28,975 nucleotides of DNA from JBFWQM01 sp050249455 (GTDB lineage Bacteria > Pseudomonadota > Alphaproteobacteria > MPNO01 > VGEU01): positions 1 through 28,975 of the forward strand of contig JBFWQM010000036.1 in assembly GCA_050249455.1 (NCBI GenBank), written 5' to 3'. Both the position numbers and the translations under genes were made by a program. The notes beneath the pieces were generated by a model, which worked only from the letters and a program-made list of their open reading frames with translations, was not told where the DNA came from and ran no database searches. Numbering within the stretch: position 1 is the stretch's first letter; each line of letters opens with the position of its first letter. Below, in pieces: positions 1-6,124 of the stretch.

Positions 1-206
1 CGCTGACCTTTGCCCGCGCGCTCGTCGCGCATGCCGGCGAGGTGACCCAGGCCGAGTTCGACGCGGTCCGCGCGGCCGGGCATTCGGACGGCGAGATCGT
101 GGAGATCATCGCGCATGTCGCGATGAGCATCTTCACCAACCTGCTCGGCAAGGCGACCCAGGTTGAGATCGACTTCCCCCGGGTCGACCTCAACAAGGCG
201 GCGTGA
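1..206 (+). CDS. Carboxymuconolactone decarboxylase / AhpD-like protein, C-terminal part
   Basis: The 5' end lies outside the window; about 67 residues are visible in the frame starting at base 3, ending in TGA at 204-206. The reading ends with a segment of the type AEFDAVRAAGHSDGEIVEI followed by a helix with IFTNLLG and the tail EIDFPRVD. This pattern is typical of the last helices of carboxymuconolactone decarboxylase-family (AhpD-like, peroxidase-related) proteins. The catalytic Cys-x-x-Cys pair of AhpD-like enzymes would lie upstream and cannot be checked, so the reaction (peroxide reduction or decarboxylation) is open. The next gene is a PNPOx-like flavin protein on the same strand, 160 bases away. 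Assignment is from pattern memory only. Confidence 0.7.
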   Translation, partial: LTFARALVAHAGEVTQAEFDAVRAAGHSDGEIVEIIAHVAMSIFTNLLGKATQVEIDFPRVDLNKAA

Positions 207-244
207 CGCCGCCCGGCAGGCGCGCGAGCGGCGTGCCGGTGCCC

Positions 245-280
245 GTCGGAACAAGCCGCTTCGCGGCCCCTCGTTCCGAC
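245..280. repeat. Nested inverted repeat in the 207-366 spacer
   Basis: The arms GTCGGAAC (245-252) and GTTCCGAC (273-280) are perfect reverse complements, and C244-G281 adds a ninth pair. Inside them GCCGC (255-259) and GCGGC (263-267) form a second stem around a TTC loop. There is no T-run after it, so it is not a classic intrinsic terminator. It could end the upstream transcript, act as a leader structure for the gene at 367, or bind a protein. Confidence 0.55.
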
Positions 281-312
281 GCGGTCCCGCCGCGTCGCCC
301 GCTGCCTTCCCG

Positions 313-334
313 GGTCCGGCGGCTATGCCGGACC
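313..334. repeat. 8-bp hairpin just upstream of the PNPOx-like gene
   Basis: GGTCCGGC (313-320) and GCCGGACC (327-334) are perfect reverse complements with a 6-base loop. The hairpin ends about 20 bases before the AGGAGA ribosome-binding region of the gene starting at 367. With the nested repeat at 245-280 it makes two strong stem-loops in one 160-base spacer. No function can be assigned from sequence alone. Confidence 0.5.
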
Positions 335-366
335 GCCGTCTCGGCCCCGTTTCACAGGAGAATGTC

Positions 367-1008
367 ATGCCGCATGGCTTCGCGGAGATCGCCTTCACCC
401 CGACGGTGAAGATGCTGCAGGAGCGACTGGGCAGCCGCGCGTCGTATGCCCGGATGGAGTCGGGCCCGGATGCCGTCAACCGTCACCTCGGCGCAGAGGA
501 GGCGGGGTTCATCGCGGCGCGGGATTCGTTCTACATGGCGACGGTCGGGGAAACTGGCTGGCCGTATGTCCAGCATCGCGGCGGGCCGGCCGGCTTCGTG
601 CGGGTGCTCGACCAGGACACGATCGGCTTCGCCGATTTCCGCGGCAATCGGCAATATGTCAGCGTCGGCAACCTGATGACCGACGACCGCGTGTCGCTGT
701 TCTTCATGGACTATGCGAACAAGGCGCGGCTGAAGCTCCTCGGGCGCGCCACGATCGTCGGTCTCGACGATCACGAGACGCTGTCGCGGCTCGAGATGCC
801 GGACTACCGCGCCCGTGTCGAACGCGGCCTGCTGATCACGATCGCGGGCTTCGACTGGAACTGTCCGCAGCACATCACCGAACGCATCGCGATCGACGAC
901 GCGCGGGCGATGGTGGAGCCGCTGACCGCCAGGATCGCCGAGCTGGAGGCGGAACTTGCCCGGCGTCCCGCGCGACCCGGCGCCGGCGATGCCAGCGCGG
1001 TTTCCTAG
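367..1008 (+). CDS. Pyridoxamine 5'-phosphate oxidase (PNPOx)-like FMN-binding family protein
   Basis: A 213-residue soluble protein starting at the ATG preceded by AGGAGAA. The frame is open further upstream, but that part is low-complexity and lacks a comparable ribosome site. The split-barrel flavin fold is suggested by residues 70-74 (HRGGP), 77-94 (GFVRVLD then IGFADFRGN) and 113-126 (FMDY then LKLLGRA). These are hallmark blocks of the PNPOx-like family that binds FMN or F420-type cofactors. The C-terminal 35 residues form a charged helix (RIAELEAELARR) that may be coiled. Homologues are often general oxidoreductases with unknown substrate, so true pyridoxamine phosphate oxidase activity is not implied. 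Its stop overlaps the stop of the convergent small gene at 1005-1154. Confidence 0.85.
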   Translation: MPHGFAEIAFTPTVKMLQERLGSRASYARMESGPDAVNRHLGAEEAGFIAARDSFYMATVGETGWPYVQHRGGPAGFVRVLDQDTIGFADFRGNRQYVSVGNLMTDDRVSLFFMDYANKARLKLLGRATIVGLDDHETLSRLEMPDYRARVERGLLITIAGFDWNCPQHITERIAIDDARAMVEPLTARIAELEAELARRPARPGAGDASAVS

Positions 1009-1154
1009 CCGGCCAGCACGGCCAGGAGGACGACGGCGACGAAGACACCGACGAGGCCGGCGATGAAGACCGTGCGCCGGCCTCGCGTCCTCAGAATGAT
1101 TTCGCCCTGTCTGGCTTTTTCCCCGGAATGATCGGATTTCGGTCTGTCGCGCAT
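1005..1154 (-). CDS. Small single-helix membrane protein (49 aa)
   Basis: Reads MRDRPKSDHSGEKARQGEI, then a basic stretch (LRTRGRR) and one hydrophobic helix of about 20 residues (VFIAGLVGVFVAVVLLAVLA) at the very C-terminus. From memory, a charged N-terminus with ARQGEI, an LRT-R block and a terminal helix recurs in short unnamed alphaproteobacterial membrane proteins. The start is the ATG at 1154; the upstream ribosome site is weak, and a longer frame to 1334 gives only low-complexity sequence. Its TAG (1005-1007) interlocks with the TAG of the PNPOx-like gene (1006-1008), so the two are convergent. Function unknown; likely inner-membrane with the N-terminus in the cytoplasm by the positive-inside rule. 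Confidence 0.55.
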   Translation of the reverse strand: MRDRPKSDHSGEKARQGEIILRTRGRRTVFIAGLVGVFVAVVLLAVLAG

Positions 1155-1350
1155 TGGATCTGCCCAGGTCCGTTGAGTTTGTCCGCGGTGATGACTGGGG
1201 GAAGGGACGGGTGGCGTGGCGGGTTCCGGCGTCTCCCGGCGCCGACGGAAGACTTCCTGGCGCCAATCCCACTGTTCCGGACCGAGCCGACGCAGGCATC
1301 CACCGGGAGATCGACCCGTGACGGTCCTCGCCAAGCCCGGCCTATTCGCC

Positions 1351-1376
1351 GTTCAGCGGCAGCCGGCTGCCTGAAC
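1351..1376. repeat. Imperfect inverted repeat, possible operator
   Basis: GTTCAG (1351-1356) pairs with CTGAAC (1371-1376). Inside, GCAGCC and GGCTGC (1359-1370) form a 12-base palindrome, with a CG bulge on the left. It lies about 26 bases before the GGAAC box at 1403 in the divergent spacer, a position suited to a regulator site. It may equally be a chance hairpin in GC-rich DNA. Confidence 0.35.
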
Positions 1377-1402
1377 GACCGACTTGTTCCTGCGTCATGG
1401 CG

Positions 1403-1427
1403 GGAACCGTTCGGACGGGCGCTCGTT
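1403..1427 (+). promoter_or_regulatory. EcfG/RpoE2-type general stress promoter
   Basis: GGAAC (1403-1407) is followed by exactly 16 bases and then CGTT (1424-1427). The form GGAAC-N16/17-CGTT is the known consensus for the alphaproteobacterial general stress sigma factor (EcfG, RpoE2, SigT). The -10 element ends 39 bases before the ATG at 1467, which begins a two-gene unit with the PQQ-type dehydrogenase. The -10 also lies in the loop of an 8-bp inverted repeat (ACGGGCGC 1415-1422, GCGCCCGT 1428-1435). Confidence 0.7.
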
Positions 1428-1466
1428 GCGCCCGTATCCCGCCGGCCACGTCGCGAGGGAAACGTC

Positions 1467-1751
1467 ATGTCCGTTCTCGCCACGAAGCTTAAGCAGCTCG
1501 CCGAAGCCGAGGGCGACGTCCGCGTCGCGTCACGGCAGCTCAGGCGTCAGCGCGAGGTGATCGAGGAGCTGGAACGCAACGGCGAGGACTCGGACAAGGC
1601 GTTCGAGCTCCTGCTGCAGATCCAGGAAACGCTGCAGCTCCGCACCGAGGCGCGCGATCGCCTGCGCCGCCGGATGAACGCAGGCGATGCGGCCCGCGTC
1701 GCCGACCAGCCGGCGCCGGCGTCGCGGCACCCGCTCGTCGGCAGCGTCTGA
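1467..1751 (+). CDS. Small charged coiled-coil protein, probably stress-regulated
   Basis: A 94-residue protein starting at the ATG preceded by GAGGGA. Residues about 5-70 are one long charged helix (QLRRQREVIEELERNGEDSD, then LLLQIQETLQLRTEARDRLR) with heptad-like leucines; the tail is Pro/Ala-rich and loose. No signal peptide or membrane helix is visible. From memory it resembles short alphaproteobacterial proteins with the plan RQRE-I--LE--G-D---A--LL--E--Q--RD-L, many of them near general stress genes; the function of those is not known. It sits behind a perfect EcfG-type promoter and only 20 bases before the PQQ-family lipoprotein gene, which suggests both are transcribed under stress. 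Confidence 0.75.
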   Translation: MSVLATKLKQLAEAEGDVRVASRQLRRQREVIEELERNGEDSDKAFELLLQIQETLQLRTEARDRLRRRMNAGDAARVADQPAPASRHPLVGSV

Positions 1752-1771
1752 GCGAACGGTCGAGAGGTGCG

Positions 1772-3109
1772 ATGAGACAGGCAGCAGCCATCGCGACCGT
1801 CGCCGCGTTGGGCGTTCTCCTGGCGGCGTGCGGCGACACGGCCGACCTTCCGGAGGAAGCCTCCACGGGTCCGAACCCCGTCCTGCCGGAACCGACGTCG
1901 CCGCTTATCCCGACCGTCAACATCGCGACCGCCACGGGCTGGCCGGACGGCCGGATGCCGCAGCCGGCGGCCGGACTCGCCATCACCGCGTTCGCGACGG
2001 CCCTGGACCACCCGCGCTGGATCTACGTGCTGCCCAACGGCGACGTGCTCGTCGCGGAATCCAACGCGCCGGAACGGCCGGAGCACGCGACGGGCATCAA
2101 GGGCTGGGTGTTCAAGACGGTGCAGGGGTGGGCAGGGGCGGGCGTGGCGAGCGCGAATCGCATCACGCTGTTGCGCGACCGCGACGGGGACGGCAAGGCC
2201 GACTTCAGGAGCGCCTTCCTCAAGGGACTGAACTCGCCTTTCGGCATGACGCTCGTGGGCGACAGCCTCTACGTCGCCAACACCGACGCAGTCGTGCGCT
2301 TTCCCTATGTCGAGGGTGCCACGCAGATCGACGGGACGGGAGAGAAAGTGGCCGACCTGCCGGCCGGCCCGCTCAACCACCACTGGACCAAGAACGTGAT
2401 CGCAAGCCCCGACGGGTCCCGCCTGTACGCCACCGTGGGCTCCAACAGCAACGTCGCGGAGAACGGCCTCGACAAGGAGGACGGACGCGCGGCGATCGTC
2501 GAGATCGACCGCGCGACCGGCCGTTCGCGTTTGTACGCGACGGGACTGCGGAACCCCAACGGCCTCGACTGGGAGCCGGAGACGGGCGCGCTGTGGACGG
2601 TGGTGAACGAGCGGGATGAACTCGGCAGCGACCTCGTGCCCGACTACCTGACGTCGGTGCGGGACGGCGGCTTCTACGGCTGGCCCTTCAGCTATTGGGG
2701 CCGGAACGTCGACACCCGCGTGTCACCGCAGGATCCCGGCCTAGTCGCCCGCGCGATCAAGCCAGACTATGCCCTCGGCAACCACACCGCCCCGCTGGGC
2801 CTCGTCTTCGCCGACGGCGCCGGCCTCCCGGCGGCGTTCGCAAGCGGCGCCTTCGTCGGCCTGCATGGCTCGTGGAACCGGCGGCCGCGCAGCGGCTACA
2901 AGGTCGTGTTCGTGCCGTTCGAGCACGGTCGCCCGTCGGGCAGGCCGGTCGATGTGCTCACCGGCTTCGTTGACGATGCGCAGGACGAGGCGATGGGCCG
3001 ACCGGTCGGCGTCGCGGTCGACGGCAGCGGCGGTCTGCTGGTCGCCGACGACGTGGGCAACGTCGTCTGGCGGGTGTCCGCGGCGCCCCGATCCTCGGCA
3101 GCGCGCTAA
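1772..3109 (+). CDS. PQQ-dependent sugar / L-sorbosone dehydrogenase-family lipoprotein
   Basis: A 445-residue protein with a lipoprotein signal: hydrophobic residues 5-16, lipobox LAAC and lipidation Cys20, so probably anchored on the periplasmic side. The body is a six-bladed beta-propeller of the glucose/sorbosone dehydrogenase fold. Family marks include LDHPRWIYVLPNGDVLVAES (78-97), GLRNPNGLDW, SVRDGGFYGWP and GLHGSWNRRP. An Asp-rich DRDGDGKAD loop (136-144) looks like a calcium site. Such enzymes oxidise aldoses or sorbosone using pyrroloquinoline quinone and pass electrons to the respiratory chain, but many homologues are uncharacterised and PQQ binding cannot be proved here. No PQQ synthesis genes are in the window. 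It follows the coiled-coil gene by 20 bases (ribosome site GAGAGGTG) and probably shares its promoter. Confidence 0.85.
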   Translation: MRQAAAIATVAALGVLLAACGDTADLPEEASTGPNPVLPEPTSPLIPTVNIATATGWPDGRMPQPAAGLAITAFATALDHPRWIYVLPNGDVLVAESNAPERPEHATGIKGWVFKTVQGWAGAGVASANRITLLRDRDGDGKADFRSAFLKGLNSPFGMTLVGDSLYVANTDAVVRFPYVEGATQIDGTGEKVADLPAGPLNHHWTKNVIASPDGSRLYATVGSNSNVAENGLDKEDGRAAIVEIDRATGRSRLYATGLRNPNGLDWEPETGALWTVVNERDELGSDLVPDYLTSVRDGGFYGWPFSYWGRNVDTRVSPQDPGLVARAIKPDYALGNHTAPLGLVFADGAGLPAAFASGAFVGLHGSWNRRPRSGYKVVFVPFEHGRPSGRPVDVLTGFVDDAQDEAMGRPVGVAVDGSGGLLVADDVGNVVWRVSAAPRSSAAR

Positions 3110-3111
3110 GG

Positions 3112-3135
3112 CGGGTTCAACAAGTCGTGAACCCG
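3112..3135 (+). terminator. Hairpin after the PQQ-family gene, terminator-like
   Basis: CGGGTTCA (3112-3119) and TGAACCCG (3128-3135) form a perfect 8-bp stem with an 8-base loop, starting 3 bases after the TAA-containing end of the gene. No T-run follows, so termination would be inefficient or need Rho. It marks the likely end of the 1467-3109 unit. Confidence 0.45.
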
Positions 3136-3174
3136 AAACGCGTGGCCGCGGCGCCCCCGGTTCGACGGCGGGCT

Positions 3175-3199
3175 GGAACAGGTATCGACAAGAACGGTT
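3175..3199 (+). promoter_or_regulatory. EcfG/RpoE2-like promoter before the ThDP enzyme gene
   Basis: GGAAC (3175-3179), 16 bases, then GGTT (3196-3199). It differs from GGAAC-N16-CGTT at one base and fits the looser RpoE2 form GGAAC-N18/19-TT. It ends about 60 bases before the ATG at 3260. Control of a pyruvate-oxidase-like gene by a general stress factor would parallel enterobacterial poxB, which depends on RpoS. Confidence 0.4.
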
Positions 3200-3259
3200 G
3201 CGTCCATTGATCGGCCTGTCCCCGGGACGCACCGGCGATGCTTGGAGGAGTTACGCGCA

Positions 3260-5017
3260 ATGGCCAGCCGCACCGCTGCCGACATCCTCATCGAGACGCT
3301 CCTCGACTGGAACGTCGACACGATCTTTGGCATCCCGGGCGACGGGATCAACGGGATCATCGAGTCGCTGCGCACGCGTCAGGACAAGATCCGCTTCGTG
3401 CAGGTCCGGCACGAGGAGGCGGCGGCGTTCGCCGCCTGCGCCTATGCGAAATGGACCGGGCGGATCGGCGTCTGCATTGCGACTTCCGGCCCCGGCGGCA
3501 TCCATCTCCTGAACGGCCTCTACGACGCCAAGCTGGACCACCAGCCGGTGCTGGCGATCACTGGGCTGCAATTCCACGACCTGCTGCACACCTTCACCCA
3601 GCAGGACGTCGAGCTCGACAAGCTCTACATGGACGTGGCGGTCTACAACGTGCGCGTGATGGGCCCCGCCCATGTCGAGAACATCGTCGAGCTCGCCTGC
3701 CGCACGGCGCTCGCGACGCGCGGCGTTGCGCATGTGACGATCCCGGTCGACGTGCAGTCGCAGCAGGTCTCCTCGGCGCCGCGCTCGAAGCGCAACGTGC
3801 CCGAGCACGTCTCCGACGTGATGGCGGCGTCGGCGCAAATGCCGCGCGCCGACCAGCTCGACCGCGCCGCCAAGATCCTCAACGCCGGCAGGAAGGTCGC
3901 GATCCTGGCCGGACAAGGCGCGCTCGGCGCGCGCGACGGCATCGCGGCGCTGGCGGAGAAGCTCAGCGCGCCGGTCATCAAGCCGCTGCTGGGCAAGGGC
4001 GTGCTGCCCGACGACCATCCCTATTGCACCGGCGGCATCGGGCTGCTGGGGACCCGGCCGTCGCAGGATGCGCTGGAAGGCTGCGACACGCTGCTGATCG
4101 CCGGCAGCACGTTCCCCTATATCGAGTTCTACCCGAAGCCCGGCGCGGCGCGCGCCGTGCAGATCGACGTCGACCCGCAGCGCATCGGGCTGCGCTATCC
4201 GGTCGAGGTCGGCCTGGTCGGCGACACGGCCAAGGTGGTGGAGGCGCTGCTGCCCCGGCTGGAGAACAACCGGAGCCGGTCGTTCCTGCGCAAGGCGCAG
4301 GACGGGATGAAGGAGTGGAACGCGCTCCTGGCCGAGCGCGGCACGCGCGAGGATGCGCCGATGAAGCCGCAGGTCGTGCTGCACGAGCTCGACAAGCAGC
4401 TGCGCGACGACACCATCGTGGCGACCGATTCCGGCACGATCACGACCTGGGCGGCGCGCTACCTGAGGATGCGCGAGGGCATGATGTTCTCGTGCTCCGG
4501 CAACCTCGCCACCATGGCCTGCGGCGTGCCCTATGCGATCGCCGCGGCCATCGCCTTTCCGAAGCGCCAGGTCATTTGCGTGATCGGCGACGGCGGGCTG
4601 GCGATGCTGATGGGGGAGCTTGCGACGTGCCGCAAGTACGACCTCGACATCAAGATCGTCGTCATCAAGAACAACGCGCTCGGCCAGATCAAGTGGGAGC
4701 AGATGGTGTTCCTGGGCAACCCGGAATATGCCTGCGAGCTGCAGCCGATCGACTTCGCGACGGTGGCGCGCGGGTGCGGCCTGCGCGCGTTCACCATCGA
4801 GGAGGCGGGCCGCTGCGCCGACACGCTGCGCGAGGCGATGGCGACGCAGGGGCCGGTGCTGATCGAGGCGGTGGTCGACCCGCACGAGCCGCCGATGCCG
4901 CCGAAGGCGACCATGAAGCAGGCGGCGCACCTCGCCGAGTCGCTGGCGCGCGGGACGCCGGCGCGCGGCAAGATCGCGCTGACGATCGCATCGGACACCG
5001 TCCGCGAGCTGGTCTGA
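3260..5017 (+). CDS. Thiamine-diphosphate enzyme, pyruvate oxidase / acetolactate synthase-like
   Basis: A 585-residue protein starting at the ATG with GGAGGAG 9 bases upstream; a TTG at 3242 in frame is less likely. Three ThDP-family domains are visible. The N-terminal Pyr domain has GIPGDGINGI and the catalytic Glu52 in RHEEAAAF, the middle domain is about 190-340, and the C-terminal PP domain has GDGG (443-446) ending in NN (471-472), the Mg-ThDP motif. It is closest by eye to PoxB-like ThDP proteins of alphaproteobacteria, so oxidative decarboxylation of pyruvate or a related 2-oxo acid is likely; FAD binding is unproven. No second small subunit follows, which argues against biosynthetic acetolactate synthase. 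The next gene begins 12 bases downstream, suggesting co-transcription with the enolase-type and FAD/Fe-S genes. Confidence 0.85.
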   Translation: MASRTAADILIETLLDWNVDTIFGIPGDGINGIIESLRTRQDKIRFVQVRHEEAAAFAACAYAKWTGRIGVCIATSGPGGIHLLNGLYDAKLDHQPVLAITGLQFHDLLHTFTQQDVELDKLYMDVAVYNVRVMGPAHVENIVELACRTALATRGVAHVTIPVDVQSQQVSSAPRSKRNVPEHVSDVMAASAQMPRADQLDRAAKILNAGRKVAILAGQGALGARDGIAALAEKLSAPVIKPLLGKGVLPDDHPYCTGGIGLLGTRPSQDALEGCDTLLIAGSTFPYIEFYPKPGAARAVQIDVDPQRIGLRYPVEVGLVGDTAKVVEALLPRLENNRSRSFLRKAQDGMKEWNALLAERGTREDAPMKPQVVLHELDKQLRDDTIVATDSGTITTWAARYLRMREGMMFSCSGNLATMACGVPYAIAAAIAFPKRQVICVIGDGGLAMLMGELATCRKYDLDIKIVVIKNNALGQIKWEQMVFLGNPEYACELQPIDFATVARGCGLRAFTIEEAGRCADTLREAMATQGPVLIEAVVDPHEPPMPPKATMKQAAHLAESLARGTPARGKIALTIASDTVRELV

Positions 5018-5029
5018 GGACCTGCGGCG

Positions 5030-6124
5030 TTGCAACCCGCCGCCGCCATCGAGGACGTCCGGGCGCGATGCTTCCGCATCCCGACCGAGACGCCGGAAGC
5101 GGACGGGACCCTGGCCTGGGACTCGACGACGCTGGTGCTGGTCGAGGCCAGCGCGGGCGGTCGCTGCGGCCTCGGCTACGCCTATGCCGACGCCGCGGCG
5201 CGGTCGGTGGTGCAGGAGCTGCTCGCCGGCGTCGCGGTCGGGCAGACGGCGTTCGACATTCCCCGGCTGAACCTCGCGATGACGCGCGCCGTGCGCAACC
5301 TCGGCCGCGCGGGCGTGTGCGCCGGGGCGATTTCCGCGGTCGATGCGGCGCTGTGGGACCTCAAGGCGAAGCTGATCGGGATTGCGCTCGTCGACCTGCT
5401 CGGCCGCCACCGCGACGAGATCGCGATCTATGGCAGCGGCGGCTTCACCAGCGAGCCCGACGACCGACTGGAGCGCCAGCTCGCCGGTTGGGTCGCGGAC
5501 GACGGCTGCGCCGCGGTCAAGATGAAGGTCGGCAGCCGCCCCGACGACGACCGGCAGCGGGTGCGGCGGGCGCGGGGGGCGATCGGCGCCGCCGCCCTCT
5601 ACATCGACGCCAACGGCGCGCTGGCGCGCAAGCAGGCGCTCGATTTCGCGGCGTTTTGCCACGAATTCGGCGTGGCCTGGTTCGAGGAGCCGGTGTCCAG
5701 CGACGACCTCGCCGGGCTGCGCCTGCTGCGCGACCGAGCGCCGCCGGGGATGGAGATCGCGGCCGGCGAATACGGCTACGACGCCGCGTATTTCCGCGCC
5801 ATGCTTGAGGCGCAGGCCGTCGACGTCCTGCAGGCCGATGCCACCCGCTGTGGCGGCATCACCGGGTTCATGCAGGCAGCCGCGGTCGCCGACGCGTTCA
5901 TGGTGCCGCTGTCGGCGCACACCGCGCCGGCGCTGCACTGCCATCCGGCCTGCGCCGCGCCGCGGATGCGCAACGTCGAGTGGTTCTACGACCACGTCCG
6001 GATCGAGCGGATGCTGTTCGAGGGGGCACCGCTGCCGCAAGACGGCGCGATCCGGCCCGACCGGAGCAGGCCGGGCCTTGGTCTTGAGTTCAAGGCGCGC
6101 GATGCCGAGCGCTACGCGATCTGA
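5030..6124 (+). CDS. Enolase-superfamily enzyme, mandelate racemase subgroup
   Basis: A 364-residue protein that must start at TTG (5030): GAGGA lies 9 bases upstream inside the end of the previous gene, and no good ATG follows. An N-terminal capping domain (about 1-125) precedes a barrel. Barrel residues match the mandelate racemase plan: base Lys in KMK (Lys164, Lys166), metal ligands Asp193 (YIDANGA), Glu219/220 (WFEEPV) and Glu247 (AAGEYGYD), and the Asp270-His297 dyad (QADATRCGG, SAHTAPALH). These numbers nearly coincide with those of the classic enzyme. The complete KxK plus Asp-His set fits racemisation or dehydration of a 2-hydroxy or sugar acid. The substrate cannot be read from sequence. 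It is sandwiched between a ThDP enzyme and an FAD/Fe-S dehydrogenase, and its end overlaps the latter by 23 bases. Confidence 0.85.
   Translation: MQPAAAIEDVRARCFRIPTETPEADGTLAWDSTTLVLVEASAGGRCGLGYAYADAAARSVVQELLAGVAVGQTAFDIPRLNLAMTRAVRNLGRAGVCAGAISAVDAALWDLKAKLIGIALVDLLGRHRDEIAIYGSGGFTSEPDDRLERQLAGWVADDGCAAVKMKVGSRPDDDRQRVRRARGAIGAAALYIDANGALARKQALDFAAFCHEFGVAWFEEPVSSDDLAGLRLLRDRAPPGMEIAAGEYGYDAAYFRAMLEAQAVDVLQADATRCGGITGFMQAAAVADAFMVPLSAHTAPALHCHPACAAPRMRNVEWFYDHVRIERMLFEGAPLPQDGAIRPDRSRPGLGLEFKARDAERYAI

Larger units (their letters stand above)
1155..1466. other. 312-base divergent intergenic region
   Basis: This spacer separates the start of the - strand small membrane gene (1154) from the + strand coiled-coil gene (1467). 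I see no convincing gene in it. It holds an imperfect inverted repeat at 1351-1376 and an EcfG-type promoter at 1403-1427, annotated separately. On the - strand a GGAAC occurs but without a matching CGTT at the right distance, so no stress-type promoter is called for the small gene. Confidence 0.6.

Noticed and set aside
248..275. GGAAC...CGTT as an EcfG promoter before the PNPOx-like gene
   Set aside because: The spacing is 19 bases rather than 16-17, and both elements are arms of a hairpin.
1200..1260. EcfG-type promoter on the - strand for the 49-residue protein
   Set aside because: A GGAAC is present but no CGTT or TT follows at the required distance as in the other sites.
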